Of a stretch of DNA of 64,000 nucleotides, positions 35,728 through 45,745 are shown piece by piece. The stretch is taken from positions 1 through 64,000 of the forward strand of contig JAJEBE010000026.1 of assembly GCA_022822545.1 (NCBI GenBank), given 5' to 3'. Within the stretch, counting starts at the first letter, position 1. Each line of letters starts with the position of its first letter. This stretch comes from Anaerolineae bacterium. Its GTDB lineage: Bacteria; Chloroflexota; Anaerolineae; Aggregatilineales; Phototrophicaceae. Under the pieces are notes generated by a model. The model worked only from the letters and a program-made list of their open reading frames with translations, was not told the origin of the DNA and searched no databases. The translations under genes and the position numbers were made by a program.

Positions 35728-36804
35728 TCAGGCCTCCCAGGCGGCATAGAGCAGGCGCAGCCAATTGCCGTGCATGATGTCTTTTATGTCCGCCTCGCTG
35801 TATCCGCGGGCCGCCAGCTTGGCCGGCAGTTGCTGCAAATCGGCGATCGTATCGAGATCACATGGCGATTGTTCGCGCCCGAAGCCGCCGTCCAAATCAG
35901 TGCCGATGGCGGCATGCCGACTGTTGCCGGCGAGCTGGCAAATGTGGTCGATATGATCGACAACATCATCGATGAACACCGCTTCGTTGCTGCTGCCTCG
36001 TATGAAACCCGGCTCGAGCATCCAGATATCGAAGGCGGCGCCGATCACACCGTCGCGTTCAAAGATGAGCTTGAGTTGCTCGTCGCTGAATTGACGCTGA
36101 TGCGGCACAAGCGCGCGGCAATTATTGTGGCTGGCCAGGACCAGACCATCGTAAATGGCGACCGCTTCCCAGAAGGCTTCATCAGAAAAGTGAGTTAAGT
36201 CCAGCAGCATGCCCAGGCGGCTCATCTCCTGCAGAAGCGGCTTGCCCAGGTCGCTGAGCCCGAGTTCGGTGCCGGTGCCGCCGGCGTATCGCCCCGGCCC
36301 GTAATGCGTCGGGCCCAGCAAGCGCAAGCCGGCCGCCCACCAGGCTTCGAGTTGCGCCGGATCGCGTATCGGATCTGCGCCTTCCATGCTGAGCGCGAAA
36401 CCGAGCGGCGGGCTCGCGTCTTCGATCGCGCCTTCAGCTTCCCAGCGCTCCCATTCGTTGATATGGCCGCGCAAGCTCCCGCCATCAGCGATGATCCGAA
36501 TGTGACCATCAGCTTCCAATCCGCGGTAATAGGCCAGTTGTCCATGCGCGATGCCATAGGCTTGCGCTTGCGAGCCGTAATCGATGTGGGCGGCTGTGTG
36601 CCCGGTGGAGCGGGCCAGCATGGTGGCGAAACTCAGGGCGACGCGCCCTTTTCGCATTTCCGGCAGGGCGACGGTATTGCCTGCCCGACCCTTGCCCGCC
36701 ATACGCCCTTCTTTCGCCCGAATAGTGTATACCGACTCCAACAGATCGCGATTCCACTGCAGGGCATTCCAAGACAGATCCAGGTGCGCGTCAATAACAA
36801 GCAT
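35728..36804 (-). CDS. membrane dipeptidase-like peptidase M19
   Basis: The 358-residue protein matches M19 dipeptidases: DAHLDLSW (5-12) with the H-x-D zinc pair, SMEGADPI near 139-146 with the bridging Glu, LTHFSDEAF near 204-212 and LASHNNCRAL near 223-232 for the other His ligands, and IGTDLDGGFG near 298-307. It hydrolyses dipeptides, often with a D-residue or dehydro-residue at the second place. No signal peptide, so cytoplasmic. AAAGGAA precedes the ATG. It follows the D-threonine-aldolase-like gene on the same strand, which suggests a role in using D-amino-acid-containing peptides. Confidence 0.88.
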   Translation of the reverse strand: MLVIDAHLDLSWNALQWNRDLLESVYTIRAKEGRMAGKGRAGNTVALPEMRKGRVALSFATMLARSTGHTAAHIDYGSQAQAYGIAHGQLAYYRGLEADGHIRIIADGGSLRGHINEWERWEAEGAIEDASPPLGFALSMEGADPIRDPAQLEAWWAAGLRLLGPTHYGPGRYAGGTGTELGLSDLGKPLLQEMSRLGMLLDLTHFSDEAFWEAVAIYDGLVLASHNNCRALVPHQRQFSDEQLKLIFERDGVIGAAFDIWMLEPGFIRGSSNEAVFIDDVVDHIDHICQLAGNSRHAAIGTDLDGGFGREQSPCDLDTIADLQQLPAKLAARGYSEADIKDIMHGNWLRLLYAAWEA

Positions 36805-36854
36805 TTCGGTTTCCTTTTCTCTAGTGTAGAAGCGTCAGCGGGAGTCCGGCAGGC

Positions 36855-37907
36855 TTACCAAACGAGACCGCGCGCGGCCACATCCCAAATTACTTCGATC
36901 GCTTCGCCGCGAACACCGTACAGTTGATTGTGAAGATTAGTCACCACGCAGGTATGCACCGGTATGATATGCACAATTTCGCCCACGGAGGGTATGCGCG
37001 AGCAGGCGCTGCAATCGACATAGCCGTGCTCTTCGTTGACCTTGCGCAGGCGGGCGGCCGGATATTCCACGATATAGCCAAACTGATCATCGATGGTTTC
37101 CGAGTGAATTGCCTTGCTGCCGCTATCCAGGATGACGCGGCTCGGCTCGTTGGCGCTGATCACGGTCGCGCGGACCCGCATGGCGCATTGGTCGAAGCTG
37201 GCGTAATCGGCCGCCACGCTGTTCCAATCCCAGAAGATACAGGTGCCCACGCGCAGTTCGGTCAGTTCCGGCAGCAGATGGGCATCGCGGATGGCGCCGC
37301 TGCCGCCGCCGCTGATCATCTCGACGGCGATGCCCGCTCCCGCCAGCAGGTCCAGCGTCTCCAGCAGGCGCGGTCTAATCGCCGCGTTTGAGGGGTATAT
37401 CATCACCCCGGCGAAGCGCAGATTGTCGGTCGCTTGAATGTGCCGCGCCAACCGCAGCGCGTCTTCCGGCATCGTGCCCGTGCGCTCGCCCAGGGAAACG
37501 AGTTCCACCATCATGCCGACTGTGGCGCCCGTCGCTTGCGCCGCTTCCGCGATGCCATCGATCACCGGCTTGCTATCGACTGTCACGGTCACATCGGCTT
37601 CTTTCGCCAGTGACGCCAAGCGCCCTGCCTTGCGCCGTCCCAGGATGTTATAAGGGATCTGAATATCGCGGATACCGGCCGCGGCGAATACCTCGGCCTC
37701 GCTGACTTTTTGACAGGCGATGCCGGCCGCGCCCGCCTCCAACTGCCGGCGCGCGATATCCGGTATCTTGTGCGTCTTGATATGCGGTCGGTAGTGGATG
37801 CCCAGGTCATCACAGCGCCCCTGCATGACCGCGATATTGTCTTCCATGAGGTCGAGGTCGATGAGGACGCTCGGCGTCTCCAGATCCTGCACGGTTGCAA
37901 ATGACAT
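36855..37907 (-). CDS. D-threonine aldolase / D-serine deaminase-like PLP enzyme
   Basis: The 350-residue protein is a fold type III PLP enzyme: RPHIKTHK (40-47) with Lys44 as the likely PLP lysine, VEMISGGGSG near 202-211 for phosphate binding and VHTC with His318 and Cys320 as metal ligands. This matches D-threonine aldolase and D-serine dehydratase families. It should split or deaminate a D-beta-hydroxy amino acid. The ATG at 37907 with GAGACGAGAA upstream is preferred to 37976. It is divergent from the first Dpp operon. Confidence 0.85.
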   Translation of the reverse strand: MSFATVQDLETPSVLIDLDLMEDNIAVMQGRCDDLGIHYRPHIKTHKIPDIARRQLEAGAAGIACQKVSEAEVFAAAGIRDIQIPYNILGRRKAGRLASLAKEADVTVTVDSKPVIDGIAEAAQATGATVGMMVELVSLGERTGTMPEDALRLARHIQATDNLRFAGVMIYPSNAAIRPRLLETLDLLAGAGIAVEMISGGGSGAIRDAHLLPELTELRVGTCIFWDWNSVAADYASFDQCAMRVRATVISANEPSRVILDSGSKAIHSETIDDQFGYIVEYPAARLRKVNEEHGYVDCSACSRIPSVGEIVHIIPVHTCVVTNLHNQLYGVRGEAIEVIWDVAARGLVW

Positions 37908-37941
37908 TTCTCGTCTCGTTTCCCGATGGCGATATCGCGCG

Positions 37942-37970
37942 AGAATAACCGAAGCTGATGATTGCGGCAA
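37942..37970 (-). promoter_or_regulatory. promoter candidate for the D-threonine-aldolase-like gene
   Basis: On the minus strand TTGCCG, 17-base spacer, TATTCT; the predicted start of transcription is about 28 bases before the ATG. Confidence 0.45.
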
Positions 37971-37995
37971 ATACAATTGCGCGCCTGCGTCATAT

Positions 37996-38024
37996 TTGAC
38001 AGCATACTTGCGCTGCGTTAATCT
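37996..38024 (+). promoter_or_regulatory. promoter candidate for the first Dpp operon
   Basis: Perfect -35 TTGACA (37996-38001), 17-base spacer, weak -10 TAATCT (38019-38024), about 100 bases before the permease gene. Confidence 0.45.
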
Positions 38025-38132
38025 CTTGCCTGCTCGATGTCGCAGGATATCGGCAGACTTTACTGAATTTTAATTTTCCCGGTCGCGCCGTGGAACATAG
38101 CTTATTGGGCGCTTTGGCATAGTTGGCGGGCA

Positions 38133-39128
38133 ATGTTACACTATTTCATCAGACGCTTGCTGTACATGGGCATCGTTCTCTTCTTCGTTTCGATTCTTTC
38201 CTTCTACATCATCAACCTGCCGCCCGGCAGTTGGATCCAGAACTACCAATCCGAACTGGAGGCTTCGGGCGATATTGTGGACGAGGCCGAGTTGGAGTTC
38301 TTGCTCCAGCGCTACGGGCTCGACCGCCCCCTTCACGAGCAGTATATCCGCTGGATCGTGCCGCTGGTGACTGAAGGCGACTTTGGTCAGTCCTTTGAGT
38401 GGAATCAGCCAGTATGGCCTCTTATTGAAGAGCGCCTCTTCCTGACAATGACCGTGTCGCTGGCGTCGATTATCTTTGTGTATGTCGTTTCAATCCCTAT
38501 CGCCCTGTATTCGGCTATCAACCAGTATTCCATCGGCGATTATTTCTTCTCCTTCATGGGTTTGATCGGCCTGGCCACGCCCAACTTTCTGATCGCGCTT
38601 GTGTTCATGATTATCATGCTGCGCGTCTTTGGCGTGACGCCGGGCGGATTGTTCTCGCCTGAATACTTGCGCGCGCCTTGGAGCCTGGCCAAATTCTGGG
38701 ATATGTTGACCCACTTGCCGGTGCCTGTCGTCGTTATTGGCACGGCGGGGACAGCTGGCCTCATACGCATTCTCCGCGCTCAACTGCTGGATGAATTCCA
38801 AAAGCAATATGTGATCACCGCGCGGGCTAAGGGCTTGCGCGAGCGCTTCCTCATCATCAAGTATCCGTTGCGCATGGCCTTCAACCCGATCGTCAGCAGT
38901 ATCGGCAGCCTGTTGCCGCAAATTGTCTCCGGCTCCGCCATCGTCTCTATCGTCCTGGGCTTGCCCACCACCGGTCCTTTACTGCTCCGCGCCTTAATCG
39001 CCCAGGATACCTATGCCGCCGCCAGCATGCTTTTGATGCTCAGTGTGCTGACGGTCGTCGGCGTTTTCCTTTCCGACCTGCTTCTGATGTGGCTGGATCC
39101 GCGGATTCGCTATGAAAGGGGCAATTAG
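38133..39128 (+). CDS. oligopeptide/dipeptide-type ABC permease DppB (system 1)
   Basis: The 331-residue protein has six predicted helices and the DppB-type EAA loop with YVITARAKGLRERFLIIKYP near 228-247. It forms the pore with the DppC-type partner encoded next. In this lineage such systems may import oligosaccharides as well as peptides. The ATG has a modest GGCGGG upstream. It is the first gene of DppB-DppC-DppD-DppF-binding protein. Confidence 0.88.
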   Translation: MLHYFIRRLLYMGIVLFFVSILSFYIINLPPGSWIQNYQSELEASGDIVDEAELEFLLQRYGLDRPLHEQYIRWIVPLVTEGDFGQSFEWNQPVWPLIEERLFLTMTVSLASIIFVYVVSIPIALYSAINQYSIGDYFFSFMGLIGLATPNFLIALVFMIIMLRVFGVTPGGLFSPEYLRAPWSLAKFWDMLTHLPVPVVVIGTAGTAGLIRILRAQLLDEFQKQYVITARAKGLRERFLIIKYPLRMAFNPIVSSIGSLLPQIVSGSAIVSIVLGLPTTGPLLLRALIAQDTYAAASMLLMLSVLTVVGVFLSDLLLMWLDPRIRYERGN

Positions 39129-39130
39129 TG

Positions 39131-40267
39131 ATGTCTGAAGCGCGCGGCGAAGTCAGTCGCCTGGATATCGATGAGACGCTGAATTACGAGATACTCTCGC
39201 AGCGGCAGTTGATCTGGCGCAAGTTCCGGCGTCATCGTGTAGCCTACTTCTGCTGGGTGTTTTTGACTCTGTTCTACATCTTGGCAATCTTCGCCGAGTT
39301 TTTTGCGCCTTATGGCGCCTTCACGCGCGACACCAATTTTCTGTACGCGCCGCCAACGCCGATACACTTCGTCGATGAGGAGGGCCTATTCCATGCGCGC
39401 CCCTTCGTTTACAAGATCGTAAATGAGTTGGACCTCGAGACTTTCCAGCGCCACTATGTCGAAGACAAGAGCGAGAAGTTTTACATCGAATTTTTTGTTA
39501 AGGCCGAGCCCTATCGCCTGCTCGGTTTTATCGAAACCGATATACATCTGTTCGGGGTACATGATGATGCAGTGATATACCTTGCCGGCACGGATGGGCT
39601 GGGGCGGGACTTATTCAGTCGCATGCTTTTGGGCGCGCGCACATCGCTGTTTGTCGGCCTTCTGGGCTTGGCTATCGGCTTCGTCCTCGGCTTAATCTTC
39701 GGCGGCATATCCGGCTACTACGGCGGCAGCGCCGATATGATCATCCAGCGGATGATCGAATTCTTGCAATCGCTGCCGACGCTTCCGCTTTGGATGGCGC
39801 TGGCGGCCCTTGTCCCGCCGGATTGGACGCCGATTCAAGTCTACTTCGGCATATCGCTGGTATTGGCGACCGTCGGCTGGACGGGCTTGGCGCGCGTGGT
39901 TCGCGGCAAACTTATCAGCCTTCGCGAAGAAGACTATGTGCTCGCGGCCAAGCTCTCTGGCTTAAAAGAACGCGCGATCATCACGCGTCATCTCCTGCCC
40001 GGCTTTCTCAGCTACCTCATCGTGCATTTGACGCTGGCAATACCGCACATGATTCTCGGCGAGACCGCGCTCAGCTTCCTCAAATTGGGCATTCAGCCGC
40101 CGGCCGTCAGCTTGGGCACGCTCTTGCAGGATTCTCAAAATGTTCAGACAGTGACGATTAACCCCTGGCTGCTCTATCCCGGCGCGGTGGTGGTGGTTAT
40201 TGTCATCGCCTTCAACTTCCTGGGCGATGGCCTGCGCGACGCCGCCGACCCCTACAAGCATATCTGA
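39131..40267 (+). CDS. DppC-type ABC permease with extracytoplasmic insert (system 1)
   Basis: The 378-residue protein is some 80 residues longer than usual DppC. After the first helix (about 38-60) an inserted segment (about 72-148) contains FFVKAEPYRLLGF and LFGV, then the conserved GTDGLGRDLFSRMLLGART near 153-171 and a DppC EAA loop (REEDYVLAAKLSGLKERAII). The same insert occurs in the second DppC of the window. It pairs with DppB. GTG at 39128 overlaps the upstream stop, but the ATG at 39131 with AAAGGGG upstream is preferred. Confidence 0.85.
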   Translation: MSEARGEVSRLDIDETLNYEILSQRQLIWRKFRRHRVAYFCWVFLTLFYILAIFAEFFAPYGAFTRDTNFLYAPPTPIHFVDEEGLFHARPFVYKIVNELDLETFQRHYVEDKSEKFYIEFFVKAEPYRLLGFIETDIHLFGVHDDAVIYLAGTDGLGRDLFSRMLLGARTSLFVGLLGLAIGFVLGLIFGGISGYYGGSADMIIQRMIEFLQSLPTLPLWMALAALVPPDWTPIQVYFGISLVLATVGWTGLARVVRGKLISLREEDYVLAAKLSGLKERAIITRHLLPGFLSYLIVHLTLAIPHMILGETALSFLKLGIQPPAVSLGTLLQDSQNVQTVTINPWLLYPGAVVVVIVIAFNFLGDGLRDAADPYKHI

Positions 40268-40277
40268 GGCGCCGGAA

Positions 40278-41321
40278 ATGGATGACGTGCTGCTTCAAGT
40301 AGAGAATCTCAAGGCGCATCTGCCCTTGGAAGAGGGCTTGCTGAAAGCGGTTGACGGTATCAGTTTCACGATTCGCCGCGGCGAAACGATGGGGCTGGTC
40401 GGTGAATCCGGCTGCGGCAAAAGCATGACGGTAAACACGATAATGCGCCTGGCGCCGAGCTTTGCTCATATTGAAGGGAGCGTTGCTTATTTTCCGGCCG
40501 CGGGCGAGCCGATCAACATAACAGAACTTGATCCCTACGGACCAGTGATTCGAGACATACGCGGTGGCGAGATAGCCATGATCTTCCAGGAGCCGATGAC
40601 CTCGTTTTCGCCATTACACACCATCGGCAATCAGATTACTGAAGCCATTCGCATTCATCGCGCGAATGACAAGAAGAAAGCGACCGCGATCGCCATAGAT
40701 CTGCTGAGCCGGGTCGGCATGTCCAATCCGGCGCAGCGCATGAACGAATATCCGCATCAGCTATCCGGCGGGATGCGCCAGCGCGCCATGATCGCTATGG
40801 CACTGTCTTGCGAACCGTCGCTATTGATCGCCGATGAACCGACAACCGCGCTTGATGTGACCGTGCAGGCGCAAGTCTTGCAGCTAATGCGAGATCTGCA
40901 GCATGAGTTCGGCATGTCGATACTTTACATCACCCACGACTTGGGCGTAATCGCCCGCATGGTGCAGGTGGTAGCGGTCATGTACCTGGGCCGGATCGTT
41001 GAAATTACCGATGTGGATAGTCTTTTCTACGACGCGAAACATCCGTATACCAAGGCGCTGATTCAGTCGGTGCCGAAAATGGGCAAGAAGTCCCGCGCGC
41101 GATTGGAGTCCATCCCCGGGGCGGTGCCAGTGCCGATCAATCGTCCGCCCGGCTGTGGGTTCTACCCGCGTTGCGCCGCCGCGATAGAAGGATTGTGCAA
41201 CCGCCTCGATCCGCCTCTGATTCAAATCGAAGAGGAGCACGCCGTCGCCTGTTTTGTCTACCCTGAGGTTGTAGACGCTGTTGGCGAAAGCAAGCCGGAA
41301 GGCGTGAATCATGCGGTCTGA
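40278..41321 (+). CDS. DppD-type ABC ATPase (system 1)
   Basis: The 347-residue ATPase has Walker A GESGCGKS near 41-48, signature [15 protein letters not shown], Walker [13 protein letters not shown] and the C-terminal Opp/Dpp extension with a Cys-containing [13 protein letters not shown] that may bind an iron-sulfur cluster, as in DppD structures. It powers transport with DppF. The ATG at 40278 (GCCGGAA upstream) begins the conserved part; the frame from 40200 runs within dppC and is rejected. It overlaps the DppF gene by eleven bases. Confidence 0.9.
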   Translation: MDDVLLQVENLKAHLPLEEGLLKAVDGISFTIRRGETMGLVGESGCGKSMTVNTIMRLAPSFAHIEGSVAYFPAAGEPINITELDPYGPVIRDIRGGEIAMIFQEPMTSFSPLHTIGNQITEAIRIHRANDKKKATAIAIDLLSRVGMSNPAQRMNEYPHQLSGGMRQRAMIAMALSCEPSLLIADEPTTALDVTVQAQVLQLMRDLQHEFGMSILYITHDLGVIARMVQVVAVMYLGRIVEITDVDSLFYDAKHPYTKALIQSVPKMGKKSRARLESIPGAVPVPINRPPGCGFYPRCAAAIEGLCNRLDPPLIQIEEEHAVACFVYPEVVDAVGESKPEGVNHAV

Positions 41322-42324
41322 AACGATCATCCTAGAGGTCATAGGGCTGAAGAAGTATTTCCCCGTGGAGAAGGGATTGCTGCGCCGGCAGGTGGGGCAA
41401 GTGAAAGCGGTTGATGATGTCAGCTTCAGCATCAAGCGCGGCGAAGTCTTGGGTTTGGTTGGCGAATCGGGCTGCGGCAAGACGACGCTGGGGCGCTGCG
41501 TCTTGCGCGCTATTGAACCGACAAGCGGCGAAATCCACTTGCAGACGAGCAACGGTGACACGGTTGATGTAACCGCGCTGGAGAAACATGAACTGCGCAA
41601 CCTGCGCAAAGAAATGCAGATGGTCTTTCAGGATCCCTTCTCATCGCTCTCGCCGCGTATGACGGTTCTCGATATCATCGGCGAACCGCTTTGGGCTCAG
41701 GGCGTCCGCGGCAAGGAATTGGAAGAAACCGTCCGCGAGTTGGCTGCTCTGGTCGGCTTGAACATCGGCCATCTGAATCGCTATCCCAACGCCTTCAGCG
41801 GCGGCCAACGGCAGCGTATCGGCATCGCCCGCGCGCTGGCGACGCATCCCGGGCTGATCGTCGCCGATGAACCGGTGTCCGCTCTTGATGTTTCAATTCA
41901 AGCCCAGATCCTTAATCTGCTGCAAGATCTGCAGGAAAAACTCGGTTTGACCTATCTCTTTATCGCCCACGATCTCAGCGTCGTGGAACATATTGCCGAT
42001 CGCGTGGCGGTGATGTACGTGGGCAAAATCGTCGAACTGTCACAAACTGAAGAACTCTATCTCCGTCCGAAGCATCCTTATACCGAGGCGCTCCTGTCGG
42101 CAGTGCCCAAGCCCGATCCGCGCCTGGAGGAGCGCCAGATCATCCTAAGCGGCGAGGTCGCCAACCCAGCAGATCCGCCGAGCGGCTGCTCGTTTCATCC
42201 ACGCTGCCAATATGCCCGGGATCGCTGCCGGCAAGAGACGCCTTCGCTGGAAGAAGTTGAGCCGGGCCGCTTCGCCGCATGTCATTTTGCTTCGGAGTTA
42301 GAGTTGACTGGCGTTGCCGTCTGA
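41311..42324 (+). CDS. DppF-type ABC ATPase (system 1)
   Basis: The 337-residue ATPase has [13 protein letters not shown] near 50-62, [16 protein letters not shown] near 162-177, [12 protein letters not shown] and the Opp/Dpp C-terminal [13 protein letters not shown]. It is the second ATPase of the transporter. Its start lies inside the end of dppD, so they are coupled. A promoter-like site for the binding-protein gene overlaps its last codons. Confidence 0.9.
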   Translation: MRSETIILEVIGLKKYFPVEKGLLRRQVGQVKAVDDVSFSIKRGEVLGLVGESGCGKTTLGRCVLRAIEPTSGEIHLQTSNGDTVDVTALEKHELRNLRKEMQMVFQDPFSSLSPRMTVLDIIGEPLWAQGVRGKELEETVRELAALVGLNIGHLNRYPNAFSGGQRQRIGIARALATHPGLIVADEPVSALDVSIQAQILNLLQDLQEKLGLTYLFIAHDLSVVEHIADRVAVMYVGKIVELSQTEELYLRPKHPYTEALLSAVPKPDPRLEERQIILSGEVANPADPPSGCSFHPRCQYARDRCRQETPSLEEVEPGRFAACHFASELELTGVAV

Positions 42325-42333
42325 TGCTATATA
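42304..42333 (+). promoter_or_regulatory. internal promoter candidate for the binding-protein gene
   Basis: TTGACT (42304-42309), 18-base spacer, TATATA (42328-42333), or the overlapping TATAAT two bases on. It would let the binding protein be made in excess over the transporter core. An AGGAGG (42389-42394) lies in the leader. Confidence 0.5.
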
Positions 42334-42456
42334 ATTTGCTGGCGACAAGGAGTCAACGCAAAGCTTTAGAACCTTGGGAGTGATAAGAAGGAGGTGAGCG
42401 CCAAGCGACTGTTGTATTTCGATCTAACTTTTATTCATTGACAGGAGAAAGACACG

Positions 42457-44448
42457 ATGTTCAAGTTCAACTACAGACCGCTGCTGTTCACCTTGTTGGT
42501 AGCGCTTTTGGTCTTGTCGGCATTTGCCGTGGCGGCGCAAGACGGCTACTCGTCGGCCGACAACCTCAGAACCTGGTCGCTGGACGATTACGAAGCTGAG
42601 ACCGGCAATACCATCGGCATGTTTAACGAAGCGCCGATGCTGGCGGATATGGTCGCCGCCGGCGACTTGCCGCCGGTCGAAGAGCGCCTGCCCGACCGCG
42701 GCGATATCATGGTTGTACAGCCGCGCGAAGCCATCGGCAGCTACGGCGGCGAGATCACCTTCAACGCCACCAACCCCACATCCTTTGGCAATACGGGTTT
42801 CACCGCCTGGGATCAGCATCTGACCGGCTTCTCGACCAATTGGGAGGTCGTCTTCCCCGAAGTCGCCAAGAGCATTGAGCTGTCTGAGGACCTGATGACG
42901 GCCACCGTCACATTGCGCAGCGGCATGAAATGGAGCGATGGCACGCCCCTCAGCGCTGACGACATCATGTTCTGGTACGAAGACATCATGCTGCACGAAG
43001 AGCTGCCCAATATGTCCAACGCGCTCAAGCCGGGCGGAACGCCGCTGGTGGTCGAGAAGGTCGACGATTTGACCGTCAACTTCATCGCCGCGCAGCCGAA
43101 TCCGGCCTTCGCCCTCGTCGTCGCGCGTAGCGGCCAGGGCTTCCCCATCGCGCCGCGTCACTACCTGCAGCAGTGGCACGCCGACTACAATGAGGACGCG
43201 CAAGCGCTCGCCGAGTCCGAAGGCTACGATACCTGGGCCGGCGCCTTCCAATTCCACATGAACGGGCAAACGGGACAGAGCGATTTCGACCCGGACTTGC
43301 CGGTCGTGAAGCCCTGGACGCTGGATACCGTCGACGACTTCGGCAACAAGTTCTACGTCCGCAACCCCTACTACTACAAGGTCGATACCGAAGGCAATCA
43401 ACTGCCATACATCGACCGGCAAGTGCGCTTGCTGCTGGGCGAGGCGGAAGTAGTTATCCTCAACGTTCAGGCCGGCGCCATCGATTACGGCTTCTACAAC
43501 CTGGAAGTCAGCGACCTGCCGGTACTGAAGGCCGGCGAGGCTGAAGGCGATTACACCACCATCCTCTGGCCCGCCGATCAAGGCGCCATGAGCAAGTACC
43601 AGTTCAACATCACGGTCAACGATCCGGTCTTGAACGAGATCTTCAACGACCTGCGCTTCCGCCAAGCTATGTCGCTGGCGATCAACCGCGATGAGATCAA
43701 CGAGGTGCTTTTCTTCGGCCAAGCGGTCCCGCGGCAGTGGGGCGTCTCGTCCTTGTCCGCCTTCTACGAAGACTGGATGAGCGACCACTACGCCGCGTAT
43801 GACCCCGACGGCGCCAACGCCCTGCTGGACGAAATGGGCTTGACGATGGGCGATGACGGCGTGCGCCTGCGCCCCGATGGCGAGAAACTGTCGATCGTGC
43901 TCTGGGACGCCATCAACCGAATTCCTATGTCCGAACTGGTGGCTGAATATTGGGAAGCGGTCGGCGTTGATGTCGAGATCAACCCGAGCACGCGCGAAGC
44001 CTTCAAGCAAGCGCTGCTCGCCAACGAAGTCCACGCTTCGACCTGGTTTGCCGATGTCGTCTCCGAGAAGGACATGTACCAGCGTCCCATCTGGTTGCGC
44101 CCGCCCTACGGCATTGACTCCACTCCCGTCGGCGGCGGCTTGGCCTGGCGTCAGTGGTGGCTGTCCGGCGGCGAAGAAGGCGAAGAACCGCCCGAGTACC
44201 AGAAAGAACAGATGCGGCTGGTTGACGAATGGCAACTGACCGAAATCGGCTCTGAACGCTACCTGGAGCTGGGTACGCAGTTGGTCGCCAATACCGTCCG
44301 CAATATCTACCACATCGGTCCCGTTGGCGAGGCGCCGGAGGTCTTCATCCGCTCCAACCGTCTGCACAACTTCACGCCAGTCGAGGGCGTCCTCTACCTC
44401 AGCCATCTCGAAAGCGGCCACTCCGATCAGTGGTACGTCAGCGAGTAA
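42457..44448 (+). CDS. family 5 (Opp/Dpp-type) extracellular binding protein (system 1)
   Basis: The 663-residue protein has a signal peptide (about 1-26, ending VAAQD) without lipobox. Family 5 landmarks include LRSGMKWSDGTPLSADDI near 153-170, RNPYYYKVDTEGNQLPYIDR near 306-325 and LRFRQAMSLAINRDEI near 404-419. It is about 100 residues longer than DppA and could bind larger ligands. AGGAG sits before the ATG, and AGGAGG about 63 bases upstream is a second such site. It ends at a clear intrinsic terminator, so it is the last gene of this transporter operon. Confidence 0.9.
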   Translation: MFKFNYRPLLFTLLVALLVLSAFAVAAQDGYSSADNLRTWSLDDYEAETGNTIGMFNEAPMLADMVAAGDLPPVEERLPDRGDIMVVQPREAIGSYGGEITFNATNPTSFGNTGFTAWDQHLTGFSTNWEVVFPEVAKSIELSEDLMTATVTLRSGMKWSDGTPLSADDIMFWYEDIMLHEELPNMSNALKPGGTPLVVEKVDDLTVNFIAAQPNPAFALVVARSGQGFPIAPRHYLQQWHADYNEDAQALAESEGYDTWAGAFQFHMNGQTGQSDFDPDLPVVKPWTLDTVDDFGNKFYVRNPYYYKVDTEGNQLPYIDRQVRLLLGEAEVVILNVQAGAIDYGFYNLEVSDLPVLKAGEAEGDYTTILWPADQGAMSKYQFNITVNDPVLNEIFNDLRFRQAMSLAINRDEINEVLFFGQAVPRQWGVSSLSAFYEDWMSDHYAAYDPDGANALLDEMGLTMGDDGVRLRPDGEKLSIVLWDAINRIPMSELVAEYWEAVGVDVEINPSTREAFKQALLANEVHASTWFADVVSEKDMYQRPIWLRPPYGIDSTPVGGGLAWRQWWLSGGEEGEEPPEYQKEQMRLVDEWQLTEIGSERYLELGTQLVANTVRNIYHIGPVGEAPEVFIRSNRLHNFTPVEGVLYLSHLESGHSDQWYVSE

Positions 44449-44466
44449 GCCCGCAAGCTTAGCTTC

Positions 44467-44503
44467 AATGGGTTCGCGTTTCGGCGCGGACCCATTTTCT
44501 TTT
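44467..44503 (+). terminator. intrinsic terminator after the binding-protein gene
   Basis: AATGGGTTCGCG and CGCGGACCCATT form a 12-base-pair stem (one mismatch) with loop TTTCGG, followed by TTTTCTTTT. Confidence 0.85.
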
Positions 44504-44548
44504 GTCAAGCCAGCGATATTTACCCAAGCAATGCAAAGCGAGCCGCCC

Positions 44549-45733
44549 ATGAAATGGTCACAAATCAAGTTCCATCCCGAACGCGCCCTGTCCTATCTCG
44601 GCAGCCCGAGCATCGTCCGTCTCGCCGATGGGGCGCTGCTGGCCTCTCACGATTATTTCGGCCTGGCCGGCTGCCCCAAGAACCACGAAGGCGAAGAAAG
44701 CCTGACCAGCATCTACCGCTCCGAAGACGACGGCGCCTCCTGGATCAATATCACCCACATCATGAATTGTTACTGGAGCAGCCTGTTTATTCACGCCGGC
44801 GCGGTCTACATCCTGGGCACATCGCAGCAATACGGCTCCATCGTCATTCGCCGCAGCGAAGACGGCGGCTTCACCTGGACGCACCCCAAAGACGAATCCA
44901 GCGGCTGGCTCTTCAGCGGCGGCGTCTATCACGACCCGCCCAATTACCACTGCGGTCCCATGCCAGTCGTCGCCCATGAAGGCCGCCTCTACCGCGCCTT
45001 CGAAGATTGCGACCCGCCCGGCTGGGGCAATTTTCAAGCCGGCGTGATCTCCGCGCCGGTGGACGCGGACTTGCTGGACGCCGCCAACTGGACCATGAGC
45101 AACAAACTGCCCTTCGACCAGGCTTGGATCCCGCGCGGCTGGGACGCGCAACGGGCGAATCCGGCCGGCTGGCGCGAAGGCAACGTGGTAGTCGCGCCCG
45201 ATGGCGCGCTCTGGAATATCCTGACCTTTGAAGGCGGCTCAGTTCTCGACGAGAAAGCCCCGCGCCTGCGCATTGAAGACGACGGCAAGACGCTCAGCTT
45301 TGATCCCGATTCCGGCTACATCGATTTTCCCGGCGCCAAGGCCAAATTTGTGATCCGCCGCGATCCCGTCACCGGCAAGTATCTTTCCCTGGTCAATAAC
45401 CTGGCAAACAAAGATATCCTCGAGCGGCTGGCAAGCGATCTGGCATCGCAGCGTTACCGCGCCCGCCATCCCATGCGGCAGCGCAACGTCATGTCGCTGA
45501 CCGCCTCCGACGATCTCTGGAATTGGCGCATCGTGAAAGAACTCATGCGCGACGATACCGGTTTGCAGCCGGAGGAGTCGATAGCGTTTACGGGCTTCCA
45601 GTATGTCGATTGGCAGTTCGACGGCGCTGACTTGATCTATGTCGTGCGCACTGCCTATCGCGGCGCGCGCAACTTCCACGACTCCAACCAGATCATCTTC
45701 CGCAAGCTGGAGAATTACCGCGACACCTTGTAG
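44549..45733 (+). CDS. BNR/sialidase-like beta-propeller protein (copy 1)
   Basis: The 394-residue protein has two clear Asp-boxes (S58-EDDGASW65 and S103-EDGGFTW110) that mark a six-bladed sialidase-type propeller. It starts LGSPSIVRLADGALLASHDY and ends with a conserved block that includes FQYVDWQFDGADLIYVVRTA and RGARNFHDSNQ. It has no signal peptide. Databases would probably call it exo-alpha-sialidase, but the usual R-I-P Arg motif is not evident, and other propeller enzymes such as ulvan-type lyases are an alternative given the rhamnose and sulfatase genes. It is a tandem paralogue of the next gene. A slightly earlier ATG at 44531 is also possible. Confidence 0.75.
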   Translation: MKWSQIKFHPERALSYLGSPSIVRLADGALLASHDYFGLAGCPKNHEGEESLTSIYRSEDDGASWINITHIMNCYWSSLFIHAGAVYILGTSQQYGSIVIRRSEDGGFTWTHPKDESSGWLFSGGVYHDPPNYHCGPMPVVAHEGRLYRAFEDCDPPGWGNFQAGVISAPVDADLLDAANWTMSNKLPFDQAWIPRGWDAQRANPAGWREGNVVVAPDGALWNILTFEGGSVLDEKAPRLRIEDDGKTLSFDPDSGYIDFPGAKAKFVIRRDPVTGKYLSLVNNLANKDILERLASDLASQRYRARHPMRQRNVMSLTASDDLWNWRIVKELMRDDTGLQPEESIAFTGFQYVDWQFDGADLIYVVRTAYRGARNFHDSNQIIFRKLENYRDTL

Positions 45734-45745
45734 AAAGGGCGGCCC

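Noticed and set aside
42424..44568. 714-codon open frame on the minus strand
   Set aside because: It is a mirror of the binding-protein gene at 42457-44448, which has a signal peptide, ribosome binding site and family motifs. The antisense frame has a Val/Asp/Gln/Arg-rich composition typical of GC-rich shadows.
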